Origin: Symsagittifera roscoffensis
Lineage: Eukaryota; Xenacoelomorpha; Acoela; Convolutidae
Length of the DNA stretch: 64,000 bases
Assembly (NCBI RefSeq): GCF_963678635.1
Contig: NC_087068.1
Span: 28,584,318-28,648,317, forward strand
Direction of reading: 5' to 3'
Shown: positions 48,913 to 59,898 of the stretch, in pieces
How positions within the stretch are numbered: the first letter of the stretch is position 1
Layout of the letters: every line of letters begins with the position of its first letter
Notes under the pieces: model-generated
Told to the model about the DNA's origin: nothing
What the model saw: only the letters and a program-made list of their open reading frames with translations
Database searches by the model: none
Position numbers and translations under genes: made by a program

Positions 48913-51900
48913 TCACCGCTCAGATTGTGATTGCCGTCTTGTCGCTATCAAAGTTGCTTTGGAACTTCGTCTTGACCAGTTAGACTGAGGCTGGTTAGAC
49001 TGAATGTTTTGGGGCAGAGGGGGTAACTTCCCACCCAAAAATGGTTTGCTGTTTCGTCTCTGATTCTGCTGTGTTCTCAAGACGTGCCTGGCCATCATTT
49101 TTGCAACAGCATTCTGGACAGCAGTTTCTGTGTTCACTCCTCCGTTACTTCTGGAGGTCATTTTGCTGTTGTTGCCCATGATGTTGTTTAGGATTCCGGT
49201 GGTCTGCATCTGCGTCATCGTGTCATTCAACTTCAGTCTGTTTCGAATTCCGCTCTCCGCAAACGCAGTCATGGCCTCAGTAGCCAGTGTGTGGCGCTCC
49301 TTTTTAAATGCATGCCATTAATCACATTTTTAATAACTTCTGCCTTCCCCCTTTCATTGGAAAAAGAATTAGAGGCATTTATATGATTATAATGGAGAAA
49401 AAAATTAATATTCAACTACTATATTCTACTTCTGTTATTTCATCCAAAGCCTTTTTAAAGTGAAACCGCTTGTAAACGTCTTTATTTTTTAATTTTTGAA
49501 TCGATCCGTTATTTTTTTCTGTTTCACTTTTATTGGCAAAAAATCTTCAAAAAATTACTTTTTACTATGCAGATGGCCTTCTCAATAAATACCTTTCAAA
49601 AGAAGATAATATTTGTAATTGGTATCTCCCCTTGTTCGTGGAATATGATACTAACCCCTTCCGCCAGCATTCTATTCCTGTACTTCTCCACAGCGTTTCG
49701 CTCCACCTCCTTTATTTTATCCTGCAGACTCTTCACCCTCCCCACTCCCCTTACAGCCCCCTCACCAACAGCTGAGTTGGTTGATGCAACAACCGATGCA
49801 GTGGGTGCCTTGTCGTAGTCTTTTCTGTTATACGCGCTGGATAAGGGTTAATTTAAAATGAAACTCCTATCAAATTTGGGCCTCTAAAAAGGCCGAAAAA
49901 ATTGGGCAAAAAACGGAACAATCTAAATACTCCCTAAATTATATATGTGTCACAACGTGTCACAACCCTGATTTTTAAAGACGTGTCACAACCCTGCAGT
50001 CGAGGTGAAAAATCAGAGACTATAATCTAATCGTACGTTTTTGATCGGACGAGATATAACAGAAATAACAGAAAAGACTATTCGCCTGGAGGACCCTCTC
50101 CATTTCGGAGCGGAGGATGGCGTAGCTGTCTCTCGTCTGGTCGTTCTTCCGACTGTACCTCTGGGTGGTCAGTCTCTTAGTCGCCTCTTCGAACATGTTC
50201 GTGATCCGGTCCCGTCTCTCCTTTCGCTCTTCTATGACCTGAAACAATCAAGTTCATGTCAGTGTTTATTCTTTTCTCGTATACTTTTATCTTATACCCG
50301 CTGGATAAGGGTTAATTTGAAATGAAAATTCTATCAAATTTGGGCCAGTGCCCAAATCTATTGTCAGAGTTGAAGGCAGGGCTAGATTGACGGTTGATAC
50401 AGTAATCGATTAATTTCCTGTTAACGTTTTGGGTCATCACTGTTACGATTTTTGTTTCGCATCATTTTTACAGTTTTGACAGAAACTGTAATTTTTTTGT
50501 ATAACAATAAAGATTTAAAAAAGAAAAAACAGACAAATAATCATAAATTTTCAAAAAAAAATGCTTTCACTCAATAAGTATATGAAAAACAATTTCCAAA
50601 GATTTTGACGGCCTTGCTCTAAATTATTATTCTTCACGCTAAATTTTCACGCTAAATCATTATTCTTCTCGAGTATTTTTTATTGGATAGTTCCCGCTTT
50701 TAGTGAAAATTCCGACTTTTAGATCAAATGATGACTTTTTAAATTAAGTAAATCATTTGACTAAGAAAACTGTGTCAACTGAATTGATTGCATCTGCATC
50801 AAGTACTTCAAAACTCAGGGCTCGCGTTTTGCTCTATTGTCAGAGCTGAAAGCAGGACCATTTACCCAGTCCAACTTACTGGCAGCAAAAGTTTTTTTAA
50901 ATTCGAGAAAAAGTTTGAGATTTGTGTTTTTCTTATTTCAGAGTACTCGAACTAAAAAAAATTTCATCAGATTGGTACCTGAACAAACTAACAAAAGAAA
51001 TGTCTTTTGTCTCAAATAGAAAGTTTAAAAAGTAGTAATTTTTTATGTTATGGTAGTATTTAGTGAAATACTGCATGTCCAAGATAAATCTTTTCTTAAA
51101 TGTGTTCGACATCAGGAACAAAGTCATGATTTGCTTCAATTTAACAAAAATTTCAAAAACAAAATTGCCATTCTCCTAAATAATTGTCGGTAAAAAGCGG
51201 TGAAACTGAAGACGATGGCTTAAATGTTTTTACTACTCGTCTGTGTGATTTTTTCTAACAAATGCTGCTTATGTAAATGCCATAAATCAATTTATTAACA
51301 TTTTGTATTCAATTTAATGAGCACACAGAGTGAAACAGTGTGGCTCGAGTTTTTGTATCTAGACTTTTCTGACCTTACGTGTAATTTTTGTACAGTTGGC
51401 CATAAACTCTGGAAAGCCATCAGATGCAGTAAAGTTCAAAAACTGACTCATTTTTTTCGAACTGAATCTGACTTCAAAGACTATAAAAAGTCTACTTCAA
51501 AGTCTATGATTTCGAAGTCTATAGAAGTTTTCTGATTCAAAGTCTATAGCAATCCAATTTTAACTGTTATTTCTAAAAATAAAAAATGTATATATTTTCC
51601 TTCTTGAGTTTATTTTTTTCTGGTCATTTACTATTGTTTTATAATTTTCTGTTTTTTTCTTCTTATAGCACTTAAGTTTTCAGCAGCATCCAGCTTGAAA
51701 CACCAATTTTCACAAAATTGAAGTTTTTGTCGGAAGCGTTCTCGAAAAACTTTGCTGATTTTTCAAGTTATCTAAGCTAGCAAATTATGTTACGAATTCT
51801 GATAAATTTTAATGGCTCCAGTTTTTTTTTGCTAAAGAGGAAAAGTTTTGCAATTTAATGAACGCGCGATATACTTCGTCCGATTAAAGCGTTAGCGGCA

Positions 51901-54900
51901 AGTAAGTTTATCATTTTTAATTGAGTCAAGCAAATTGCTCTTAAGAATGCGTTTCTTGATGCAAATTGTATCACTTTGCACTTTATATTTTGTGGAGGGG
52001 GGGGGGGATAAATTGAGAAATGAAAAGAAAATTGAAAAATCAAATATTTTCTAACTTGCATAATTTTTTTTTGTTGGAGTTCAAGAAAACATACCGGAAT
52101 CACAAGCAGAAAAAGCTAAGCATTTTTGATTTTTGAGGTTTTTTGTATGACAAAAGCTTTCTTTTTAAAGATTTGCACAATTTTTACAGCAAAAGTCTTT
52201 CAAAATATGTATCATGATTATTAAAATAAGAGCTAAAAGTGATAGAAACTTACAACTATATAGCAAAGAAAACGGAGAAAGTTCGTTGACAAAGATTCAT
52301 TAAATTTCGGAGAAGAACTATGCATAAGCTTTGATTTTGTGTGTGCGTAATTTACTTCAAATTGATGTGATCTCGAGTTTTTTTCAGAAACATCAGAGAT
52401 AGAGAAACGCACTAAAAGTTCAACGAAAAAGTTGAACTATTTTACGCACAATTAAGACCAAAAACGACATATTTTTTCTCTCCGAAAATGATTTTTTAAA
52501 ATGAATTTGAAGTGAATTACGTTGAGACACTTTTTTGCTTTTGCTCTGTGAGCAGCCTACAAAAAAGAGCGGCATACGAAAATGAGCAGTATTCAAAAAT
52601 GAGCAGCATACAAAAATAAGCAGCATATAAAAATGAGCAACATAAAAAAAACAACACTACTCGTATCAGGGCAAAGCCTTGATATTTCGACTGCCTTTTA
52701 CGGTCCATCGAGCAGTAATAACAAGAAAAAAAAAATTCAATAAATTTTTTTTTTCAAATTTCAGATTTTTTTTGAAAATCATCCCCCCCACACGCCATTA
52801 TAAGTACAAAGTGATACAATTTAATCCTATTAACAGATCAATTATGGCAAAAAATATTTCTTGAACCAATTTGGAACGATTTCTAAGACGGATTAATTCT
52901 CCGCTTACGCGTTAATAGCGCGAAATTTATCGCGCGTTAATTGTCCAAAATTGGCCGAAATGGCAATTTTTAAACCCCCTAACTTTACGAAAAATGATCA
53001 CAGGTGAAATATTTTTTCAAATTTAACCTCAGGACAATAACTTTTGAATGAAAAAAAAATTGGTCAAAACTGACTAGTTAAAATTTATCAGAAGAAAAAG
53101 AAACCCACCCGAGCACAAATATTCCGTTGTTTTCGCTAAGAAAGTCGGAAAAATGAGCGAAATACAAAAACTGGGTTCCCTTAAAGCTAGCCTATTATTG
53201 ACGTATAATGATTAGCTAGTAGTTTTTGAAATCTGCTTAAACAAATTTGCCATGTCATTGTTGTTCCTTTTCGATCACCGTTGATGATTCTTGAAACTTA
53301 TTTAAAAGTGGATAGAAATTTTCGGTTGGATGACTGCAGAGTTATTGCAACGAACGCGGTTTTCGAAAATGGCATCAAGATCATTTTCATTTATAATGTA
53401 CAGGCCTGGTAGTTGATGAACTCGCTGATTCAAGCACCCTAGCTCCAAAGTTTTTATTGTATCTAAAAAAGTGTGGCTCAGTTTCAATTTTATTAAGTTT
53501 TATGCAATTTTCGACATTTTTACGAATTCATTCAACGATAAATAATTTGAAATTTAACACGAAAGTAACTTTAATAAGAAAGTAACGGAATATTTGTGCT
53601 CGGGTGGTTTTTTTTGTCTTTTTTATCTCACATGTGATCATTTTTCGTAAAGTTATGGGGGCTGGCCAATTTGGGACAATTAACGCGCGATATATTTTGC
53701 GCTTAACGCGTAAGCGGGGATTCAATTCGTCTTAGAAATCGTTCCAAATTGGTTCAAGGAAGCTTATTTGCCTCAATTGATTTGCAACTAGGAGCGAAAT
53801 CAACCCCTTTGTACTTTAAATGGCCTGTGGGGGGATGATTTTTACACAAAACCTCAGATTTAATAAAAAAAAATCGTTTTATTTTTATTACCTTTAACTT
53901 TTTCATGCGATTACTGCTCCATAGACCTTGAAAAGCACTCGGAACACTCAGTGAAATATCTGATTAACATAATCACCTTGATGTATTAACCGAGTACTGT
54001 ATTACAACCATTAAGTGGTATGGCTGTTACGTCATTAATTTAGTACCTGCCAAAAGGGATGTAGCTTTTTGACGGCCATTGTTCATTTGTTGGCTAAGTT
54101 ACCGTTTAAACCTATTTAATTCAACTATTCTTTTAACTTCGTTTTAGTCTAATTTTAAGAATTAGTTAGCGTAGTTAGAACTCTTTTAATATCTTACACT
54201 ATTTTAACATCCGTACTTAAGAGGTCTAACTAAGACCTGATAAGGGAATTCTTTACAGCGTCTGGGGGGATGAGTTTCACAAAAATCTCAAAGTGTTCAA
54301 TTTTTTTAATTTAAAAAATTTTTTTCATGCTATTATTGCTCCATAGACCTCAAAGCTCATTCGGAACATTCAGGTCTTCGCCCTGATACGAGCAGCCTTG
54401 TTATTTTTGAATCCGAAGCGTGTTCACTGATCATGGTTGCGGACTTTCAGTTTAATCGGCCAAGTTAGACTCGAATATGTGATGCTGCCAATTTCACAGT
54501 TTTCGAGAACTTTACGAACAATGCAAAGATAGTTAACTGGAATGTGGCGAAATAATAGAACATTGACTATCCTCATTGGGGCTATTCTATTGATGGAGTT
54601 ACCGAATGATGGAAAATTTTCAACCAATCATTGTCAAAAATTGGTTGAATAATTACCTTCTTAACTTCTTCTTTAATTTTCTCATCGGTTGGTAGTTTTA
54701 GTTTAATTTTTGATTGAATAAAAAATTCGAAAGTACCCACTTTTTCGGTAACATTTGGTTTCGAATATTTCTAAGCAACTTCTGCTTTTTTCACTTTTTG
54801 TCTAATCTTGACCCAATATGAGAAAACGCGTTTTGCTTTTCCAATGTTTTGTCCGGACAGCTTAAATCTGTATTTGGTCTGTTTTAAATGCTAATTATAT

Positions 54901-57900
54901 CACTTTGTTTTTAATAGCGTGGAAAGGGATGGTTTTCAAAAACAAATCTTATTATTTTTTAAGTTGTTTTTTGAAAATATTGTCATTTTTTAAAGCAACC
55001 TCTTCCCCTAGAACCCAAGAGACAGTCAAAAATTTCGGGCATTGCCCTGATATACGAACACTATTTTTTATTACTTCCTTGTGATTTTTCTTGAAAGATT
55101 TTTTATAAATGTGTGACCTTGTTGATGCTGTCCCTCCACATCTTGCGCATCTTCTTGGCCCTATGCCTCTTGGCTGCCTCCTCTCTCTCCTCCCTTGCTA
55201 TCTTCTGATAGTCTATTCTCTTCCGCCTGTCCCCCCTCTCCCTCTCCCTCCACTCACTCTCTTTCCTGCTGTCTCTAGTGGCACCATCCAATCCCCCACT
55301 GCCGTCCCAATTGTTTGTGGCTGACTGAAATATTCGACAACAGAATGAAGCTATAATACCAGGTAAATTACTTATCGACTTATCATCTAAATGGGAAATT
55401 TATGGGTAGATTTTTGCGAACAATGATTATGCCCACGGGCGGATCTAGGATTTTCTCGAGGGGGGTGGAGCGGATTTTCAAAAAATTGTCGAAAATTTTG
55501 TCGACCTTTCCGAGCGCTCCAGAACACTAAAAAGGCCCTATTTTGAAGAAAATATTTGCGCCGCAGACATATTTTTGAAAAAACAGGACTCCCTGAGAAA
55601 AAACAGGTCAAAAAGCTGGGAGTCGTAAAGTAAAACTGAAGGGGGACGCTTTGGTTGGTGAGGGGAGTCCCCCCCCCCCCACTAAGCCCGCCCCTGATTA
55701 TGCCTACTGAGGGTGCTCGTTGCTTGAGGGTGAGGCAACATTACCCAGCCCAGAAAAATAACCAAAAAAATTGCATGTAGTTCTTAAATAGGGGCACAAC
55801 AGCGGTTCGCCGTGATGAGCTGTACAGCTCTTGTGTTGGTCCTTTCCCCCGTGGATAAATGGTCTTAATCTTGATGGATTGTCTCAAATTGGTTCCACAG
55901 TTTTGGGGGGAAGTAAGCTGCTCGGCTTTTTGTGCTAGACATTTTAATGCATGACGGTGTTTTACTATTTGAGATCAACACAGTGATCAACATCAAGGTC
56001 AACGATCAAGACAGTGAGCCATGAGTACGAATGTGAGTCATAATTCGGACTATGAGTCATGATTAATCTGATGGTGAGTTATGATTAACCCTATTTTGTG
56101 CCATGGTGAACCGCTGACTGTAAGCCATAATTAATCCCTGGTCACAATCTGAGATATCCGGATAGGCTCTTTTTCATCCACCTAACCTGCCAAATTTAAC
56201 AAGTAACTTTTTGTTCACATTTTCCGATTTTTACACAAATTGGCCTAAGGACTGATTAGTCTATGATAAACAGATTTGTTCTTCATACTTAACCATGTAA
56301 TATTCACTGCTCTACCATAAACTTGATGCTTAATTGAGGTGGGGGGGGGGGGGGGGGTTGGGAAGAGCCATTTGATATACCCTTAGCAACCTGATTGTTG
56401 AGCATGTGCATGAGGTTTGCCCTGATGTGGGGGTTGTTGGTTCTGTCTATCTTCTCCATCAACTCCATCCTCCTCTTTAGACTGTCCACTTCCTGTCGCA
56501 ACTCCCACCCACTCTTCGCCACTAGATCCTTCTGTTTCTTCTTCTCACTCTACAATACATGAATTCACATTCGAATCTAAGACTTTCTCGAGGGGGCTGG
56601 GTTTTTTCGAACTTTTTGGAGCGACAAAATGATAATTTTGAGCTCTCCCAAAACACTAGGAAAGCCCTATTTTGCCAAAAAAATTTCTACCGGGTATGCA
56701 ATTTTATGTAAAAAATCAAATGATTTTTTTGGGCACTTTTGAAGGTTGTGACCACAAAAATGCGTTTTTAGGAGCTTTGCTCCCCCTTGAGTTCTTGTGT
56801 ATATTGGCGCCATAGACACGTTTAGAAAAAGTTTAGGAATTTTTTTAGCCAAAATTTTTGTAAGCTAAAATGGATGTTAAATAGTATTAAGTAAGGCCCT
56901 CTTTTGGCGGCTAAGGAAGCGCTGCAATAGCTGAATCAAGTGGGTGAAAACTCTACCTTAGAATCAAGATAAAAGCATTTTTGTCAGCCTTTTGAAGAGA
57001 TTATATATATCACAGGGACAACTTTAGAGGGAGGTGTTGGGCGGACGCTCCTCCCTCCCCCTCAGGGATTCGATCCTCTCCCCAACCAAAGGATCCTCCC
57101 TTTTGTGTTATTTAATGACATCCATTTTCGGCGATCAACTTTTGACGCCAATTTATACTAATTTTGAAGGGGAGCGCGCGTCAACAAACGCAACTTTTTG
57201 GTCAAAATATTTTCGGAAACCATTTTTATCAACCCAAAACAAGGTCGACGAAGATTTCGAAAAGTTGGAGCCCAGAAAAGAGAAGGAGCCATTTTAATAT
57301 TGGCACAAAAAATCCAAAATGCCGAAATATACTGCGCCGAGAATTTCTGTTGATTTCACTTTCAAAAAAACTGAACAAAATCACCTCTTTTAGTAGTTTT
57401 GAACTTGAGGCAGCATTAATTGATTTAGTACCAGAAAACATAATTAAAGGATTCGGAATTTCTACACTAATTATGGCATAACTAAGACTTGAACGTTTTT
57501 CGCATTTTCGACTATCGCAATTTTTTTGGAAATGCGAACCTGTATGACGATATTTCGCCTGCCTGTTCTGGACTGCTTGACTGGAAAACCGTGCAATGTG
57601 ACTGCACGCTGGAATTGCAGGTAGTCCAGACCTTCAACATGGAATAAACTATTCTTAGGCTTCAAATGCTTTTGTTTTTAGAAGATTTATATGGTATTTT
57701 TTCAATTTGTGCAGAAATGAAAGACTTGTTTCAAAAAAATGATCGTAAATTTTTATAAGTATCCTTAAAAAGCAACAGGAACTTAGAAAAACATCAAAAC
57801 TCTTGTATGTACCTGAACTTGAGGCAAGAGTTCCTGAGGAAAGAGAATCCACTAAGGTATTAGCCCTTCTTCCCCTTTCTACACCATCCACTATCAACTT

Positions 57901-58986
57901 TTCACCCCTCATCATCTTATCCCTCCTCGTTAGTGGACCCCCCTCTTCCCGCTGACACAGAACAGTTATGTCGTGACTACCCAATGCATTTACTGTTTCC
58001 CAGTTTGAATCACATGCCCCCAGCCCAATTCCGATTTGACTTCTTTTCGGGGGGATTATGTGTGGCTTGAGCGCTCGCTTAACATCTGTTTTCCACTCTT
58101 TCTTTTGGTGAACTCCGTTGACCTTTTTGGGTTCCACATAGGGAACGATTTGGGATCCCCTGTTGATGTTGTAATTAGGGGTAGTGTTGTTGTTGTTTAC
58201 GCAAACTTCTCCACTTCTCTCCTTCGAATTGTCTTTTCGATGACCGTAGTAGAGAATTTTGTAGGTGGGTCTGATGACATTATTCTGACAGCTGCTGTGT
58301 GCAACCTGGAAACTATATAACTTAATAAATGTTTGAATTGTCAAAAATATTTAAAAAAGTTTTGGTAACTCATGTTGAAAAGCCAGCATTTTAATCTATC
58401 AACCAACCATAATTAAGGCATCGCTCAATTGTGATGGTCTGCTATAGTCTCTCGAGACAAATTAAAAAATGGATTAAAACAAAAAAATGTATTTTTTTCA
58501 TCCCTGCTTCTAAACACCTGTTCTCACCAAAAATTGATGTTCATGTGGGTTAGATAAAAACATGATATTTAAAAATTATTTAGGTTAATTCTATGTTGAT
58601 ACGATTTTAAAATGCTTCGGAACGTGAACAAAGCAAAAACGCAGTACATTATCGGTGTTCGCTCCACCCTCGAAATTAGATTGAATTGGCGGCGAAGGTA
58701 ACTTAAGAAAAACTTTAGGGCCAAAAAAACGTATGTCATAGTTGAACACCAAAGGGGGAGCAGTGTAGAAAAATTTGGCCGCCAGCATTGAGTAGCCAAA
58801 TTAGCAAAGAAATTCCCCTTCTCCCACCCTCACCCCCTCCTCTGTGGCACGCTTCTGTACCTGATTAAGATGGGCATGAATATCAGCAGCAACACTGGGC
58901 GTCAAAGTAGTCCCAGGTATAGAAACTCTCTCTCCATTCCACGAAATGTGGCTCGCATCGCTCCTCCCTTTAACTTCTAACTTCAT
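48913..58986 (-). CDS. Unrecognised multi-exon gene for a basic coiled-coil protein of about 600 aa
   Basis: Exons read on the minus strand: 58986-58834, 58305-57813, 57631-57540, 56549-56391, 55324-55118, 50238 to about 50086, about 49819-49656, and 49299-48913 (stop). Phases agree at all junctions except between exons 6 and 7, which could not be resolved. Exon 1 starts MKLEVKGRSDASHISWNGER; exon 2 is polar with an Asn run; exon 4 has ELRQEVDSLKRRMELMEKID; exon 5 is highly charged (EWRERERGDRRKRIDYQ and EEREEAAKRHRAKKMRKMW); exon 6 has VIEERKERRDRITNMFEEAT; exon 7 has LQDKIKEVERNAVEKYRNRM; exon 8 ends in a Gln/Asn/Arg/Ser-rich tail (RRQSQSER). Residues about 247-470 look coiled-coil. A cytoskeletal or centrosomal role is only a guess. 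Family not recognised. Confidence 0.65.
49833..50347. repeat. Two copies of a roughly 55-bp intronic sequence flanking exon 6
   Basis: 'gctggataagggttaattt' followed by 'aaatgaaa' and 'ctatcaaatttgggcc' occurs at about 49836-49888 and 50300-50346, on either side of the 50086-50238 exon. The words 'agtcttttctgttat' and 'attcttttctcgtata' precede each. This could be a local duplication of the exon neighbourhood, or two copies of a small dispersed repeat. Confidence 0.7.
50348..51789. other. Large intron, left part: no element recognised
   Basis: AT-rich intronic DNA. A short direct repeat 'ctattgtcagag(t/c)tgaa(g/a)gcagg' occurs near 50358 and 50836, and a small tandem of 'ttcaaagtctat' near 51490-51550. 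Confidence 0.45.
51790..52080 (+). repeat. HP repeat, copy 5 (no hairpin end)
   Basis: Carries 'aacgcgcgatatact', 'cgattaaagcgttagcgg', 'attgagtcaagcaaat', 'atcactttgcacttta' and a G-rich run as in the other copies. It fades before the terminal hairpin. Confidence 0.6.
52561..52645. repeat. 17-bp tandem repeat beside an HP element
   Basis: About five units of 'aaaaatgagcagcataca' with small changes, ending directly at the 'aacaacactactcgtatcag' end of HP copy 6. Confidence 0.85.
52648..53150 (-). repeat. HP repeat, copy 6 (nearly complete)
   Basis: Minus-oriented copy with all landmarks: 'actcgtatcagggcaaagcc' near 52660, 'cgactgcctttta', 'gagcagtaat', 'ccattataagtacaaag', 'aatttggaacgatttctaag', 'ccgcttacgcgttaatagcg', 'gatcacaggtgaaat', 'cccacccgagcacaaatatt' and 'ccgtt'. 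This is the best copy from which to define the family's length (about 500 bp). No coding capacity. Confidence 0.75.
53570..53955 (+). repeat. HP repeat, copy 7
   Basis: Starts 'agaaagtaacggaatatttg' and runs through 'gtgctcgggtgg', 'gcgcgatatattttgcgc', 'gtcttagaaatcgttccaaa' and 'ttactgctccatagacctt'. It stops at 'cactcggaacactcag' just before the hairpin. Confidence 0.72.
53956..54254. other. Intronic spacer
   Basis: No element or exon recognised. Confidence 0.4.
54255..54410 (+). repeat. HP repeat, copy 8 (3' end only)
   Basis: Retains 'ctccatagacct', 'cattcggaacattcagg', 'cttcgccctgatacgag' and 'cagccttgttat'. The hairpin is TTCAGGTCTTCGCCCTGA (54369-54386), with one mismatch. Confidence 0.68.
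54885..55070 (+). repeat. HP repeat, copy 9 (3' part)
   Basis: Contains 'atatcactttgtttttaata', 'ggaaagggatggttttcaaa', 'gagacagtcaaaaatttcgg' and the hairpin-like 'cgggcattgccctgatatacg'. More diverged than the other copies. Confidence 0.55.
55434..55696 (-). mobile_element. hAT-type MITE in intron, perfect 8-bp target duplication
   Basis: Inverted orientation. Ends CACGGGCGGATCTAGG and AGCCCGCCCCTG are imperfect inverted repeats. ATTATGCC flanks both sides (55426-55433 and 55697-55704) without mismatch. At 263 bp it is internally shortened relative to the 371-bp copy. It lies in the intron between exons 5 and 6 of the minus-strand gene, only about 110 bp from exon 5. Confidence 0.87.
55705..56390. 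repeat. Intron with degenerate 'gagtcatgattaa' repeats and a poly-G run
   Basis: Around 56015-56140, 'gtgagccatgagta', 'gtgagtcataatt', 'atgagtcatgattaat', 'gtgagttatgattaa' and 'gtaagccataattaat' follow one another at about 25-30 bp spacing. A run of about 20 Gs starts near 56338, 30 bp downstream (on the plus strand) of a T-rich spacer. No exon is recognised before 56391. Confidence 0.55.
56577..56850 (-). mobile_element. hAT-type MITE, inverted, ends worn
   Basis: Reads the family backwards: 'ctttctcgagggggctggg', 'ttgagctctccca', 'aaagccctattttg', 'tgcgtttttaggagc', 'attggcgccata' and 'aaaaagtttagga'. The terminal CAGGGGCGGAT has decayed at both ends and no target duplication is visible. 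Confidence 0.7.
57012..57290 (+). mobile_element. hAT-type MITE, 3'-truncated
   Basis: Begins CAGGGACAACTTTAGAGGGA, then 'cctcagggattcgatcc', 'ttgacgccaatttatacta', 'ggggagcgcgcg' and 'aaggtcgacgaagattt'. It ends without the CCGCCCCTG terminus. It lies in the intron between exons 3 and 4 of the minus-strand gene. Confidence 0.72.
58655..58775 (-). mobile_element. hAT-type MITE fragment in intron 1
   Basis: A 120-bp inverted core: 'gttcgctccaccctcgaaat', 'ttgaattggcggcgaaggta', 'aaaactttagggccaaaaaa', 'accaaagggggag'. It aligns with the 'ggcgccaa' to 'gagtccccctttg' region of the family. No ends are left. Confidence 0.55.
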
Positions 58987-59898
58987 CGCGATCACTGCAT
59001 CGAGAAAAATAAATAATTCACGTTTGTTTGAATAGTATGTACGTCAACTGGTTCAAAATTAACATTTTTAAGCCCAAAATTGTTTTTGGGATAATTAAAC
59101 ATTTGAAAATAGCAATGCCTGTATGCGCACCATTTTTATCAGCCAATAAATATTTCTCGCGGAATTACTAACTTGTTCTCAATTATGCCTCCTATCAAAT
59201 GGTTTATTTTTTTCAATTTACATTTTTTTCTTCGTGCGTTCTTTGTTTTTGTTCACTTGCCATTTTATAGCGCACTTCCAATGGTTTTCTTTTCTCTATT
59301 GTTGTATGTCATGGTTGGTCATAGCCGGTGACTTTTTCTATACAAGGCACCGCCGACAAGCCTATTTTCAGATCTCCAGACGTCAATTTCTGCGTTTAAA
59401 ATTCTTCCATTCTGTCGAGCAATCAAATGGCGGTATGGATATTTCAGACATAATAGACATATTAGGCGCCTTCATTTCAGTGAAAAAAAAAACAGTTCTA
59501 CATCAAAAAGCTTCAAAATTTTGAGATGAAATAAAACTAACGCTATTTTCAGGCCGTTTTCCTTTCTATCAAACTGATGAATGGGAGTGTGATATCGTTT
59601 CGAAGCGCCTCGAAGAAGTTGTCAACAACTCTAGGTCTTAGTATTATGCAGAGAGGACTTTCTTATTTTTTGTTCAGATTATTTTAACTTTCTGAGTTTT
59701 GCACAGAATTTTTGCAACGAGATTTAACGCACTCGTTAAAACACATGGTCAATTTGAAATACGTTTAAGTTTTTCTTCGTTTTCAGGGCCGTAAAGAAAA
59801 AATGTTACATAAGTTAAAATCTAAAATTAGTTTCAAACGGTTTAGATATTAATCAAACGTAATGAATTTTCTAAAAAAAAACAATGAGCAAATCGCTT
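58987..59898. other. 5' flank of the coiled-coil gene
   Basis: On the minus strand, an acceptor-like 'ttatttttctcgatgcag' ends 10 bases before the ATG at 58986, so this stretch may hold a 5'-UTR intron or a trans-splice site. A plus-strand frame at 59234-59524 is Phe/Arg-rich and was not accepted as a gene. No promoter motif stands out. Confidence 0.4.

Noticed and set aside
59234-59524. 96-codon plus-strand frame upstream of the coiled-coil gene
   Set aside because: Starts in T-rich sequence, no motif, no splice or polyadenylation context.
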